NCBI GenBank assembly: GCA_025331435.1
Contig: JAIWNI010000106.1
Coordinates: 1 to 64,000, forward strand
Source: Choanephora cucurbitarum
Lineage: Eukaryota; Mucoromycota; Mucoromycetes; Mucorales; Choanephoraceae
Direction: 5' to 3'
DNA: 64,000 bases
Under the pieces are notes generated by a model. The model did no database searches. It saw nothing but the letters and a program-made list of their open reading frames with translations, and was not told where the DNA came from. Shown piece after piece: positions 12,501-25,200 of this stretch; position 1 is the first letter of the stretch, and the number at the start of each line of letters is the position of its first letter. A program made the translations under genes and the position numbers.

Positions 12501-15500
12501 AGACAGGGCGAGAAGCAATGGCGTCTTCAACGTTGGGCTCGGCATTCGCTTGTATGGCATGTATGATGGTACTCAAGCATGCCAAATAAGAAGGAGTGCT
12601 GGCTGAAATTGATTTGTGTTGCATACCCTTAGCTTCAAGTTCTTTGACATCAAAGCCTAACAAGAATTCAGTAAAGGTAGGTGACGCGATATCTAGTCCT
12701 GTGCTTTTTATCAGTAAATCCAAGGTGGAGGCATAGACAGATGACGAAAAAGTAGAAGGAGGTTCCTCGTAGTCATAGACATTTCCGAGTGTTTCTTTAG
12801 CAAACCAGAAAGGAATGACGTTTATGTCGTACTCATAATCATCGCAAGAAATGTTCTCTATTCTTTCTGCTTCCATGCGTTGACTAAAACCCAAAATAAT
12901 TGCTGAAGACGCACTGCTTGTAGATAAAATACTAGCCAATTTAGAGCCGATACCACCCATGTGCACACGGATATGACCAGGAGAATTTGTTGAAGGAATA
13001 GGGCTGTTGTCAGGTAAAGTAGCTAATGCATTCAGTATATTGATGCTACTTTTACAAATCTCTAAATCATCTTCGCAATTCACCATGAGTGCTGTTTGAA
13101 CAATGACCTCAGTGTTGTAGAGCATCAGTTTAGCTAGTGATTGAAGAGTAGAAGAGGGCTCAGGGAAAGTGTATTGACCGAGCTTGATTTTACCCATAGG
13201 CATCACAGATGAATAGGCGGTTAATTGAGGCAAAAAGATATTGACAAAAGCGTCTTGTTTATCAAACACATGTTCAAAAATGCGTAAACAGCGAACCATA
13301 GATAATCTAAAGAACTTATTTTTCTCGGTCTTGTTCTTACTGATCTCGATAATGGCATCTTTGCCTTTTTCCACAATCTTAAATAGTTGGTGGATAAGAG
13401 AGCCTCCTGATAAGATGCGAGAAAGAATATCATATCCAGGATGGGTAACATATGATAAAAGCTCGTTGATCATTGCCTGCTTATCTATATTATTGGAAGG
13501 CACGGCAGAGGGAGCGGCACCTTCAAGCATCTTTGTAAAATCAGTTGGCAGGAGGGTTTCAGCAGACTTAACAGATTTCAAATAATCGCACATAGGCTTT
13601 AAATCAAAGGACGCAATACTGTTTTCGATTATGTGAAGACATGCATCTGCCAGTTGCCATTGCGTTTCAGGATGAGTGTATTGTAGGCTGTCAAGTTTCA
13701 AAAATATGCGATCGACTACAAGGGATATATAAGGTGCTGTGCCAGGAGTGCGGTTGTTGCGGCTACCCAAACAAAATGGAATAGATGATGCTGCTCGAGT
13801 GAAGCCAGAAATGAGCTTTTCTCTTTTTGATGGAGTATGGATCAACGAGATAAACAAGTCCAATATGGATTGAGTTTCAACGTACGTACGACGAGCCTTT
13901 TCATCTTCGAATTCACGGAGGAAACCAGCTTTTTGTTCAGGAAGGCAGTATGATGGTGTTGGTCTTGGTGGTTTAGTAGTATTTGATTCATTCATAACTG
14001 CCTTCAGCTGCAATTGTTCAGAAAGACTAGCGGCATGACCACCACTAAACATGCTGTTAGCTGGTATTGTAGCTTGATGAGACAAAAAGCCTGTATTTGC
14101 AAGATGTGACTTTTCTATCTTTGGCTCCAGTATCTTATCAGCGATCACCATATCTGAAGATTCTAGCACTTGCCATACACCCAATGAAATCTTCTGTCCA
14201 ACAAGATCGATGCCTCCTCCCCAACTAGAACAGAAAGCGGCAAGCAGACGATAAAGAGCTGCTCGAATTCTAGTAGAAGTTGGACATTTGATCATTCTGA
14301 CAATCAATTCAGAGGCACGCAGTGCGGAGTCGTTCCAAATACTAGACCTGGCTTCACAACAGTATTGGATCACTTGTTGACAGAGGTACATGAATTTATA
14401 GAGAGTTTCTTCTTCTTTCAAAGGTAAAGAGGGAGGAGTTTCACTATTGATATACATGGCATATTGCTCACTATAAAATTCAAGAGTAGAAAAAAACTTG
14501 CCCCAGGAGATTGTATGGCTTCCCTTTAAATTAGGAGCATGAGTACCAATGTTGAGTATAGTGTGTGCATGAAGTGAACATTTGTCGCCAGTAGCAATAG
14601 AACCCAGAAAGTCAAAGATAGCAGCATATGTGTCTGGAGAATTGAACTCCAAAAGCCAGGCTAGGAATCGGTTAAGTCCATTTGGTGGAACCCAAAAGCT
14701 CAAGCCAGCATTTGGACGGTCGCGATAGATACTTGCAAGAAGAGTCAAAAATTGGCTTAAGCTATTGGTACTCTCAGCAACATCTTTATCAAGGCCATTG
14801 TCAATGTCCTCAAGTAAAGGCTTCTTAAGATTATTGAATACGTCAGACATGTTGAAAACAAAAGATGTTGTAAAAGCTTCTAATTCAAGCACAATGAATC
14901 TCTGGAAATCTTCCCAAACTTTAGCAACAAACTTCGAATAATCGCTTGGGTCAACAATCAATCCATCAATTTCCATATCTGCTTCTTCAATATCTGAAGT
15001 TCGAATGGTATTTCCACGGTTGTCGTCAATCAAATCTTGTTTGAAATACAATAAATACTTGTTCATAAAGCCAAAAGCGTCCAGTGCAATAGCTGACTCG
15101 ATAAACTTGATACGTTCCGCACTGTTCATACCGATAACTGTTTGGATACTAGCTTTTCTCTTTACTGCCTCTGAAAGGAAAAGGCCCCATTGAATCTGTA
15201 CGAGAGCTTTTGAAGTGCTAATCTTCCACTGCTTTGACGTGATTTGCTCATGTACCTTCTTAATAGATGCATCATTGTTGCTTATTTGATTCTCTGGATT
15301 TTCTTTGTTTCGACTCGAGAGTGCGGCCAGAACAGCAACCATTAAATAAGGATAAGAGGCGTCTGATAAGTTTTTAGTTTGAACATGCTCTAACACTGCC
15401 AGCAGATCAGCTTCTGATAACCAGAAGAGTGAAGCGAGATGATACAGTATTTGAACCATATAAGCACGCTCCTCTACCAAGCGCTCAATGTGGAAAGCGT

Positions 15501-16328
15501 TTGTTTCTTTATCAAACTTTAGACTATCTACAGGAGGCTGCTGTGGTTGTTGTGGTTGAAAGAGAGAGGATTGTTGCTGCTGTGGTTGAAAAAGAGAAGA
15601 TTGTTGCTGCTGGGGCTGGAAAAGAGAAGAAGGTTGTTGTTGTTGTTGTACTTGGGAATTGTTAGCGGTAACAGCCGTTGTGCTTGAGGTAGAAGTTGAA
15701 TCGTTCTCGTTTGTCAGAGTACTGATTAACTTGGCTATTTTTTTCTCTGAAGTCAAAAGATTCTTGATAAAGCTTTGATCTGTTGCCATCAATTCCTTTA
15801 TAAATTGAATAAATAACAAGCGTGCAAAACTATCTGAGGGCTGTTCTTTGATGTATTGCAACACGTTGTTCAATATTGCTAGTGTGTAGCCTCTTTCGTC
15901 GTGGTACAGAGAAACTGTTGCATTCAAGGAAGTTGAGTTGATCGAAGCTGCTATGCTGTTACCACCATGTAATAGTCGGCAGGCTTCTTTTTCACTAATG
16001 TCAAGTTGATCTGATAGAAATATGGCATGTTTAACAAAGTCGTCATTCGCACGAAATTCCTTGTTGTCAATGGTGAATGTTTTATCTAATGTCTCAAAGG
16101 GTTAGTGCACCTGAATGATATAAAGTACGTATCATTGTTCTGCTCACCTGATTGCAAGCTTGTTCTAAACTTCGAGTCTTTTGGAGATTCATTAAGTGGT
16201 TGGATAAATGCTTCTTTCATGGAAGACAAAGTTTCTTTAACAAGTGTGGCCGAGGCTTGAGAAGACAGCTTTGGTCGATTACATACTCGCCCAAGCAAAG
16301 TACATAACTCTTCTCTCAAAGTTGTCAT
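9558..16328 (-). CDS. NUP192: Inner-ring nucleoporin Nup192/NUP205 family
   Basis: A large alpha-solenoid scaffold protein of the nuclear pore inner ring. Six exons are inferred on the minus strand: 16328-16148, 16085-11130, 11061-10918, 10843-10451, 10379-10260 and 10207-9558, summing to 2148 codons. That is close to animal NUP205 (about 2000) and longer than budding-yeast Nup192 (about 1680). The protein is almost entirely helical without transmembrane segments. Family-like signatures include the N-terminal region around FARLLFIQFIKELM, the mid part LQYTHPETQWQLADACLHII and KMLEGAAPSA, and a C-terminal stack of helices. Residues about 180-215 are a Gln-rich insertion with three SLFQPQ repeats (15536-15650). 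Exon 2 is unusually long for this genome, and a short in-frame intron inside it cannot be excluded by eye. Confidence 0.85.
15536..15650 (-). repeat. Gln-rich tandem repeat inside NUP192
   Basis: Three adjacent units of about 30 bp, rich in TGCTGCTG/TTGTTGTTG on the plus strand, encode repeated SSLFQPQQQQ-type decapeptides on the minus strand, ending QQPQQPPVDSLKF. This is a low-complexity, presumably flexible loop within an otherwise helical protein. Copy number may vary between strains. Confidence 0.85.
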
Positions 16329-19300
16329 TTTTATACACTTTGTTTTGGTTTGGTTTCTTTCGCTTGCTTTGTGGTTGCTTCTATATCACAAGAGATAGAG
16401 AAAGACACGCACGCAAATAGATGTAAATTAATGAAGAAGTTTGAACTTTAGAAAATTTTAAGGTGAAAACGCGAATTTCCCTATTCTTTTCTTTTTTTTT
16501 GTGACTGACGCGCATTATAGCTTCAGTGCTAATCATCGGAACCATAATTCGCTTTGGATTTGATACTTAAAAGCACAGACAAAAGATGAAGGTAGCTATA
16601 GTTCGGTATATCAACAAAGCGTCAAATCATTTATTTTTGTAAGCTAGACTTTGACAAATAAAGCAGGGCTAAAGCCTTTTTTTTTCTCGAATGATTTGAC
16701 TGATATATTTTTTGCTCTGAACAATCAAACCCGGCCGAAAAGAGCATTTTTCATTTAGTTGGGCCCATTTTTTGTAGCATCCAAGTCGACCATCTATACT
16801 CTCTTTTTAGACATTAATTTGGGTATAATAAATCATGGTTCAAATAGTAAAAGATTTATGGATTAAACTAAATCAGTGATTCTTTTTTCTGTTGCTAGCT
16901 AAGTTGATATTACAATGCTTTACACACGAAAACACTCTTGGGTCTGTTCAAATAAGGAGACTTGAAAAACTTCTTTGATCATTTGTAAATCCAAATCCAT
17001 CACAGCATATTTTGGTGTTAGTGTTTTGGCACTAGAAAAGAAATAGGAGGCTGTTGTTGCTGTGTCAGACAGGCTAAGGCTATTCCTGACAGCTGTGGTT
17101 AAGACATTGTCATAAGTAAAGCATAAAGTTTGCCCAGATCAATAATATTCAAAGCAATAACAATTCAATTTGTGTATAATGTGACTAGGCTTAAGCATTT
17201 TCTTTGCTCTTTCTTTCCAAGTGTCTTGAGAGAGGTGTATTATATGGAGACTGACAAATATGACATTATTGGATCTCTGAATGATAAATTGATTATTTGG
17301 ATTTTCGATTAGTATGTCCAGAAAGAGAAAAGATACGCAGCGGCACGATATAGAAGATGTTAAAGCTTAACCTGAAGAATTGGAGGCAAATGGCAATATC
17401 GAATGAAGGAAAACAACAATTGATATTTTAGAATGCAGGCACATATGCAGGTATACAAATTGTACGACTTATCATATTCTCCTTTTGAAAGCTTCCTGAT
17501 TTGCATGCTCCCGTTTTACATTTCTACCATTTTGCTTTGTCTCCCTTTGTCAATTCAACCAGCAGTAATATGCTGATCCTTATGCATAAGACAGAAACCA
17601 AAAGTAAACATTACCATGTGATGCTCTACTGTAAGTAAAAAATGAAAAAAAAAGATATGATTGAATTCAACTTAAATATCTATTTAAAATGCTTGTTACA
17701 ATCTTTTGATGAAGAGCATCTCCAATAAAGAGAAACGTTTCTTTTTACTATAATAACCACGAATATTACAATAGAAGTACTTTCTATCTAAGAGCTAAAA
17801 TCTGAGCGTCTTGCACATAAGCACAACAGTATAAAACGATAACATCAGACTTATGAGTTTTTTCTGGTTTTTTGTTTTTAAATATTACATGTTTATTTAC
17901 TAGGAACTGAACGCTCTTCTTGTAATACATTGTCATCTATCAGCCTTCTTTCGATCAAGCTTAACCATAGAAACATTGCAAGTTTTTTCCTGCGCATGTC
18001 CTTCGTTTACTAAAGGAAGCTTCAACCAAATTCAAAGACAGTATGTGAAGAAAAAAATAAGTCTGATCTTTCATAATCATCTAATTCATTTGTTTTATCA
18101 AATCAATAGTATTATCATTATAGGTCGAAACAATGCCTTTATCCAAATTAACACGGTATTCAATCAATTTGATTTAAACTTGAAAGATGTTGGTTCCTAA
18201 GAATGTAGTTTTCATGCAGTAAGTAGCGAAAAAAAAACATACCGCTTGAACTTTATTCATTGATTTGACATATCCTCTTTTTCTTACTAGTGATTTACAA
18301 TACTTCAGCAATACATTGCATTTTATTTGCTATAAATACAGTGAAATGCTAGCACAACGAGAGCGAAACATAATCTCGGAAGTCATCTTGCAATAGCTCT
18401 TGGATTTCTTCAGTGGCAAATGTCATAGCTAAGAATTTACCAGTGCATTAGTGTTACATGAATGGTTTACTTTCAATGAAATGTCATGGCACAATCTTCT
18501 TGACTTTACTAAGTGCTAGTATTATTTGAAAAAGATGCCGAAATGAAGAAAACGGCTTGCTTATATAAATTGTCCTGGAATTATGAGCCTCAAGATAGCA
18601 ATTTATAGTTTGTAGTCAAAGATTTACTTCTATTAAAAAAGGGTAAAAAAAAAAGGGCGGGATAAATGTTTTGTAGTATGAGTCTCTCGAAGGACATCCC
18701 ATTTGTAGTTGAGCTCAAAATCCAAAAAAGTAATGAAGCCTCAATTATCCCTTGTTGTGTTGTTTAACTACGCTTCACTAACCACAAAATCATTTCAGAA
18801 ACTAAAAAAAACTAAATGAATGTAGTCTAATATCAATAAAATATCGTGACTCAAGTCAACCAATTAACAAAAAAGCAATAATGAAAAGCAAGCTTAATAT
18901 ATAGCAGGTTGAAAAACAAGAGACAGAAGGAGTCGATGACGAGAACATTATTAAGGAGAAACAGAAAAGAAAGTGAGATTGAAGTCTTCTTCAGAAAAGA
19001 AGAAATTCGTGGCAGTAACAAAAGACGAATTTATACAAATTGTGAAAGAGAAGAAACTTCGGTATTTCGAAGCAATCCAAACAGTCAAATGTATAAATAC
19101 ATAGGCATTCAAGGTTTGAATTGGAAAGGCAAATAGGCACAAGCATAGCAGGTGCTGCTGAAAAAAACTATTTATATCACTTTCATGTGCTATAATGCGG
19201 GAAGCGGTAGATCGAACATCCCCACCCCCAAAACAGCAGCCAAATTAGGCCAGAGAGCTTGATGATAGATTTAGTGAATAATTATGACAGGATTTGACTA

Positions 19301-19683
19301 TCAAAAAGAGAATAAAGCCTATGATTCTCGAGTTGAATAAACTTGTATTTTGTGTAGATATTAATTGGTAGACAGAAGTCTATTTCCTGTACGAAAATTA
19401 AAACAGAAGTGCATTTTTGGGGTGAATAGTGGTTCTGGAGAGAGAGAGAAAAAAAAAGTTAGAGATAGTGAGAGGAGACAAAAGGAGTGCAAAGATTAAA
19501 ATGGATTTACACTCAATAGAGTATATCATTTGTCTGGAAAAAAAACTTATCAAAAGAGTTTCTCTTTGATTGGCTTAGAAGTACAAAAATCTGGTTTAAA
19601 AAGAAATAAGATTTTAGTTACACACATCATTTTCTTTCCCTTTTCTTTCTTTTTTCCTTCTCTCTTTTTTTAACGTGCACAAG
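16329..19683. other. 3.35 kb intergenic region, no gene recognised
   Basis: AT-rich sequence between the divergent NUP192 (-) and RAX1-like (+) genes. Only short frames occur (for example 17976-18200 and 18951-19142), with no domain, plausible start context or splice structure. The final 70 bases before 19684 are strongly T/C-rich and probably form the RAX1-like core promoter and leader. Confidence 0.55.
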
Positions 19684-21116
19684 ATGAAGCCTGCTGCACT
19701 TCATCCTCAAGTCTACACTAATCTCGAAGAAAATGCCAACTCACATAGACCCTGGAGTATTCGACAAGCAAATAGTAGACTTCATGCACTGGGACTTCAA
19801 TCAGCTCTCGAAAACGATCTCAACCGAAAAATTCAGGATGAAGAAAAGAAAACAGAGCACGGGCTTGCTATTCCACTCTATGAAATGAACTCTTCAAACG
19901 ATTCACAGCTTGATTACCCTAGCAACCCTTATCTAACAAGTACACTCGAAAGTCAACAACCGGGTCGTACACCTGTGAATAAGAGTCTTAAACATAAAAC
20001 ATATGGTTTTCAGGACCCCTTTGCAGTAGCACCAATGGAAGCCTGGCAAGAGATTAAAGATTACAATCTTCGTGTGAATGGTCTACCTACTTTAGACCAA
20101 ATGATGCGCTTACATACTTACTCTCCTCTAACTCAGTCAAATTTTGCAGCTTTCCTGCGAAGACGGAAGGTGCATCAAAACCTAAACTTTCTTATGGAGC
20201 TAGAGACGCACGACAAACTATGGCGAGCTTATTTGCAGAGTGTGGATAGACAGAATAGACAGCGTCTATCTCGTTTCCTGGAATCTGCTGCTGGAAAAGA
20301 TCAACGCAATATGCCAAACTCAACAACAACTGTGATGTCTTCTTATGTAGAGACATCAGATACTGATAACCTGTTAGGCCCTTTACCACCACATACACCA
20401 AAGTCACCTATCTATGACACCTATGCATCTCGTACAACAGCAGGCGATAAATCTTTAAGCAGACATGATCTTCTTCAAAATGCAACTCGTATCTATCGTA
20501 CTTATTGCTCGCCAATCATGGATGCTGCACAAACAATCCATTTGCCTGATGATCATAGACGAGCTTTAGAGACCTTAATTGAAGTCAATGAGAGACCAGA
20601 ACCAGTCGTATTTGACTCAGCTCGAGCACATGTGTTTGAAGTCCTTAATGTCTTTTACTATCCACTTTTTATGGACCAGGTACTAAATAAGAATACTTCT
20701 GTTGCCACATCTTGGTTACTCTTGGTATTGGGCATCATTATCTTGACTTTGGCCTTTTCTATAGAGCTATCGCTGATATTTTTGGGCGAAGGCGATCTGG
20801 CCACTCGTTGGTTACCTATCATTCCTTTCTTTTTTGGTTGGTCTTTTTTACTTGCAAGTGTCACTGAATTTGCTTGGTGGTTTGCTATCTATGGCATAAG
20901 GTACTTTAAACATAGATTTACAAAAAAAAAAAAAAAAGAAAAAACCTAATTTCTTTCTATTGTAGTGAAATACAGTTCATTGTTTATGTAGAGTTGCAAG
21001 ATGTTACAGTAAAACGCATTCATCGCAAACGTGGTTGGCTTTGGTTAGCTTTCATCCTTTTGCTTTCCTTGATATCTACTCTTATCTTTGTCTTTATCCC
21101 CTCACATCCGCTTTAA
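19684..21116 (+). CDS. RAX1: RGS-domain multi-pass membrane protein (Rax1-like)
   Basis: Two exons (19684-20900 and 20966-21116) encode 455 residues; the intron ends in TTGTAG. An upstream in-frame GTG at 19675 is not used as the start; the ATG at 19684 gives MKPAALHPQVY. A polar N-terminus (1-130) precedes an RGS-like fold: LPTLDQMMRLHTYSPLTQSN, then FAAFLRRRKVHQNLNFLMEL, and a second half with ATRIYRTYC and HVFEVLNVFYYPLFMDQVL. Three hydrophobic segments follow: one in SWLLLVLGIIILTLAFSIEL, one around WLPIIPFFFGWSFLLASV, and one in exon 2 around WLWLAFILLLSLISTLIF. This RGS-plus-C-terminal-membrane layout and length match fungal Rax1 (435 aa in yeast), which marks cell poles for bud-site selection. 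A general GPCR/G-alpha RGS protein is the alternative. In a filamentous fungus the role may be in polar growth. Confidence 0.78.
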
Positions 21117-22220
21117 TCGCGCAGAAGCACCTATTTCTCTCTCTCTCTCTCTCTCTCTTCTTCCTATGTCCTCCTTGTTTATATTCAACCTACTATACCA
21201 TTCTTGTTCTTTATTTAATTATTATTATTATTTTTTTTTTTTTTGGTTTTTTTTTGGCTATCCTCACTAGTAGAATAAATACCAAATACACGTGTAAATT
21301 ATACTTTTTCATCTTTGCGTCTCTTTATTTCTCACTCATTTGTGAGACAATGGTTTTTTTTCTTTTATCAGTGCGTATGCACAGTTGCTTCTGTACCTCC
21401 AAATTGAGAAATTAAGTGGGTGGAGCAACTGTAGACTTTTTAGTCAACCTGTTCAATACCGCATAATGCATAAAACAAGTATACTGTATGTATACGCACA
21501 AAAAAGCTTGAATAGTAGCACTGTTTTTTAGCTATTCGATATTGAAACCAACAAGTAAAATTTTACAGATATAGGTTTCTTCAATACTTGCTATTTTCGT
21601 TTTGCAAATCTAAAAAGAGTACGATTTGATCTAGAAGGCTTACATAAGCAAGGAAAATAAATGGTAAGGTCCTGTTACTTTTGCAAATCTTAAGAAAGAA
21701 AGCAGTAAGTCAAAGTGTTTGATTTAATCTTAGTCTCTGTGTTATACTGAAAAGCACTGTGATAGCCATTATTGCCTATTATCAGTTTTACAAGATGCAC
21801 TCCTTCTATACTTTTTATGCTGCAAACCAGCACTTCCCGCCTTGCTTTGAACAAATCAGAAGGTCAAGTAGGCTGTATAAAGCCATTCACTTTTATAGCA
21901 ATCGAATCTCAAACTTGGAAACTGTAGTGGTTTGATCTGAGCAAGAGAGATACTCTGAAAGTAAGTTTACTTTCTTTTATAACAGAATCAATACGCATCG
22001 ACTCCTAAGAAGATAGGCTGGTTAATAGTATACACAAGAGTGTTAGCCTCTTCTTCCTAAAACTATCTCTAAAACTCATAGCTAGTGTAGAATGTAAAAA
22101 TCACAGCTACTTGTCATTGGTTTGAAATTCAGCACGCGCGCGCACGTCACGAGAGAAGAATAAGATAAGCTATTGTGGTTTTCTTTTCTCTCAATTTCTT
22201 TAGTTTTGATATATAGCTAA
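21117..22220. other. intergenic region (3' UTR and WDR7 promoter)
   Basis: About 1.1 kb that starts with the 3' UTR of the RAX1-like gene, including a (CT)n tract at 21136-21158 and a T-rich run near 21230. The last 100 bases contain an alternating GC block (ACGCGCGCGCACGTCACG near 22133) about 75 bases before the WDR7 ATG. This is a plausible promoter element in an otherwise AT-rich tract. No gene is seen. Confidence 0.55.
21136..21158 (+). repeat. (CT)n microsatellite
   Basis: A run of about eleven CT dinucleotides just after the stop codon of the RAX1-like gene, probably in its 3' UTR. Confidence 0.9.
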
Positions 22221-25200
22221 ATGGCATCTTCTGTGTCACTACCGCTTGCGGTTTGGCACAACTTTGCTAATTCTAATGTAAGCTGTATTACTTGTCATTA
22301 CCCAAATGTTTATGCTGGACAAAAAGATGGCAATATTTGGGTCTATACTCTTACTCAGCAAAATCAATTAGAGGCAAGTCTCTCTCGTTCTTCTTGTCTC
22401 TCTGAACAACACAAATTGATTTTTTTTATTCACGTAGCATGCATTTATGCTGGTTGGTCATAAATCACCCGTTGTTGCCTTATGTGTTTTAAAGGCAGAA
22501 ACAGATGCACTATCGAAATCAGAGAATGTATTGATCAGTGCTTCTGAAGACGGGTGAGTTGTTCGTTGTATAACACATCGCATTTCTCTCTTTTAAGTTT
22601 ATACCTCTTCATGTTTAGTGAGATTGCACGTTGGAGTGCACTAGATGGTCGATGTCAGGCAGTAAATCCAGCTGGATTTCATGGTGTACCTCGCTTTCTT
22701 AAAGTGTTTCCTCGAGTAAGCGAAGAAAGTGAATAGGGTTATGACTGTTGACTAAAATGAGAGTGTTGGGTGGACAATACTAGTTTTCTGAAAAACATAT
22801 CTTCTGTTGTGGACAAGCTAATGAGATCACCATCCTAAACGCATCTAATCTTGAAGTAAATTATTTCAGGCTCTTTGTCAATATTTATGCTGATAAAGTT
22901 GTTTGATTGGCTATAGGTTGTTCGCGTTTGGGGCGGCCATTCAAACTGGGTTACTTGTCTAGATTTCTTTGATCCAGGTGCATAAACTAGAGTGAAAGTG
23001 GTACACGTAGCATTGAAATTTACTCTTGTTACTATTAGGGCAAAAGTCTTCAAGACTTTTGACTGCCACTATCGACGGAAAGCTAGATGTCTGGGATTTT
23101 GACTCTACAAAACATGTCATCTTTAAGGATCGAGCCAACACATGTACGCCGCTTGATCGTGCTTTTGATCTCCTGAGCAATCCAACCCAACCAGATATGT
23201 TTCTGGCCCTCAGCGATGAGAAAGTGATGGTAAAACTTGACTGAGTTTTGGAACTTTATAGACTGCCCTATTTACTTTTGTTTTTTTAGCTGTTTACTAT
23301 ACGAGAAATGAAACTACAATTGCAGTCAGAAGTATCAGCCAGTCTGAATTCACCATGGACAGGCGGAGCATTTTTTGACAGCAATCAGTTTGCTGTTTGG
23401 AACCAAGTAATAGCTCTATTGCTTCACAAGCGCTTTAGCTGTTTAATAACTTTGATCAATGTAGGATGGCCATATCTGTTATTATCAACTAGAGCTAAAA
23501 GAAGATACATACCAACTTATCCCTGTCTGTGCTTATGAACTTGGCGATCAAGGTTAAGAAAGACAAACCTGTTGGTTGTATCAAATATTGACTTAACCTG
23601 TTTAAATATAGAATTTGATGAGCATCATAGCACAGTTACTTCCATAATACAGAAACCTGGAATCCAGAACCAGTTTCTGCTTGTGAACATAGTAAACTCC
23701 TCTAAAGCATCTGGTTTTTCTGTTATACCTCTCCAACAACAGTCCTCCGAAGTTACCTATAGTATAGGTTGGAATTTGCTTTTCTTATGCTTAATATCTG
23801 GAATGAGTAACATCTCCTCTTTTTTTTTTATCGAAATAACTTAGATGCAACTTTTGCGTCCATATGGCCTTTAAAACATGAAAGCAATCCTTCTTTTGGT
23901 CAAGTTACAGCAACTGCTCCTGTAAATACAAATCACTTGGCTATTGGCTACGGTATGAAAGCTTGATTCAAATTTTTTGTAGAAGAAAAGAACAACATTC
24001 TCAAACTGCTGTTTTTTTTTCAAACAGATTCAGGAACAATCTGTGTCGTACCATTATCATTAGCATTACTTCATCTTTCAGACATTTCAAGATATATAGA
24101 AGGACGTGATGATGTACGAGTTTTTGAGCACGCTCATCAAGGTGCTGTAACATGCATTGTAGTACCTGAACGTCATGTATCAGATCAACGTTATTTAATA
24201 TCAGGTGGACAAGATGGCGCTGTGAAAATTTGGAACCTCATGTAATGTATTCTATCTTTGTTTGTGTGTGTATTTCTTTCTGGAAAGCTTTTGAAAGCAG
24301 AGAGTTGAAAGGAACATCCCATTTAATACGATTTTTGATTTGTAGTGATGGCAAATACATATCATCGTGCGCAGTCCATTGCATGCCAGTCGATTCATTT
24401 ATTGAGCCTGCCGAGCAAAAAGACTCGCGTGTTCGAGGATGTATTGTGTCAATCGCACAAGACAATTCAGTTGCTCTGATATCAGTGGATTCGATGACTT
24501 GGTATAGTTTGCAGGCATGATAGAAGTTCAATAGTATTTATTTAAAGATATTTTCAGCCTGTTTATTTTTCCTGGATATCCTCATCCTCTATCTAAAATT
24601 CAATGGAGAACATCTGAAGATTATTTAGTGTTTGGATACCACGATGAAAGTGCTTACATTTGGCAGGTAATCAAACATACGTCAAGTCTAGATAGTATTT
24701 GCTTAACTTGATTCTCTTTTATCTAGATGCAAACTGCTCACTTGGATCGAATTCTTCATGGCAAGAGTGCACACCAAATACTTGAAGACGATCGATGGCC
24801 TGTCAATGATATGGCACAAAATGCGAATGTAGGCGGTAGTAAGCAAACAGTACAAGTGAAGCCTATTATAACTAAACATAATGGTAATGTTCAAGATGTT
24901 ATTTTTTATATTTATACTTATTTTAGGTAATTATCTTGTTATATAGCCTCTCACACATCAACGAGCATTGCACAAGTGTTTACAGTGAACATACGTCGTA
25001 TTGTTCATGATATATACACTCGCATGTCTCATTTGGCTACTGAAAATGCTTCTCAAGACAATACCATACATCCCATTTTGAAGGCTTCTCTATTATCGAA
25101 TTTTGATGCAGTTGTTCCCGATATTTTGACGTTTAGACCTGATAAAGACGATCCTCTCGATAACGTGGAAGAAAGCAAACAACCAAACGCCTTAAATGAA

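Noticed and set aside
19675..19683. In-frame GTG start for the RAX1-like gene
   Set aside because: A nuclear fungal gene would normally use ATG; the ATG at 19684 is nine bases downstream.
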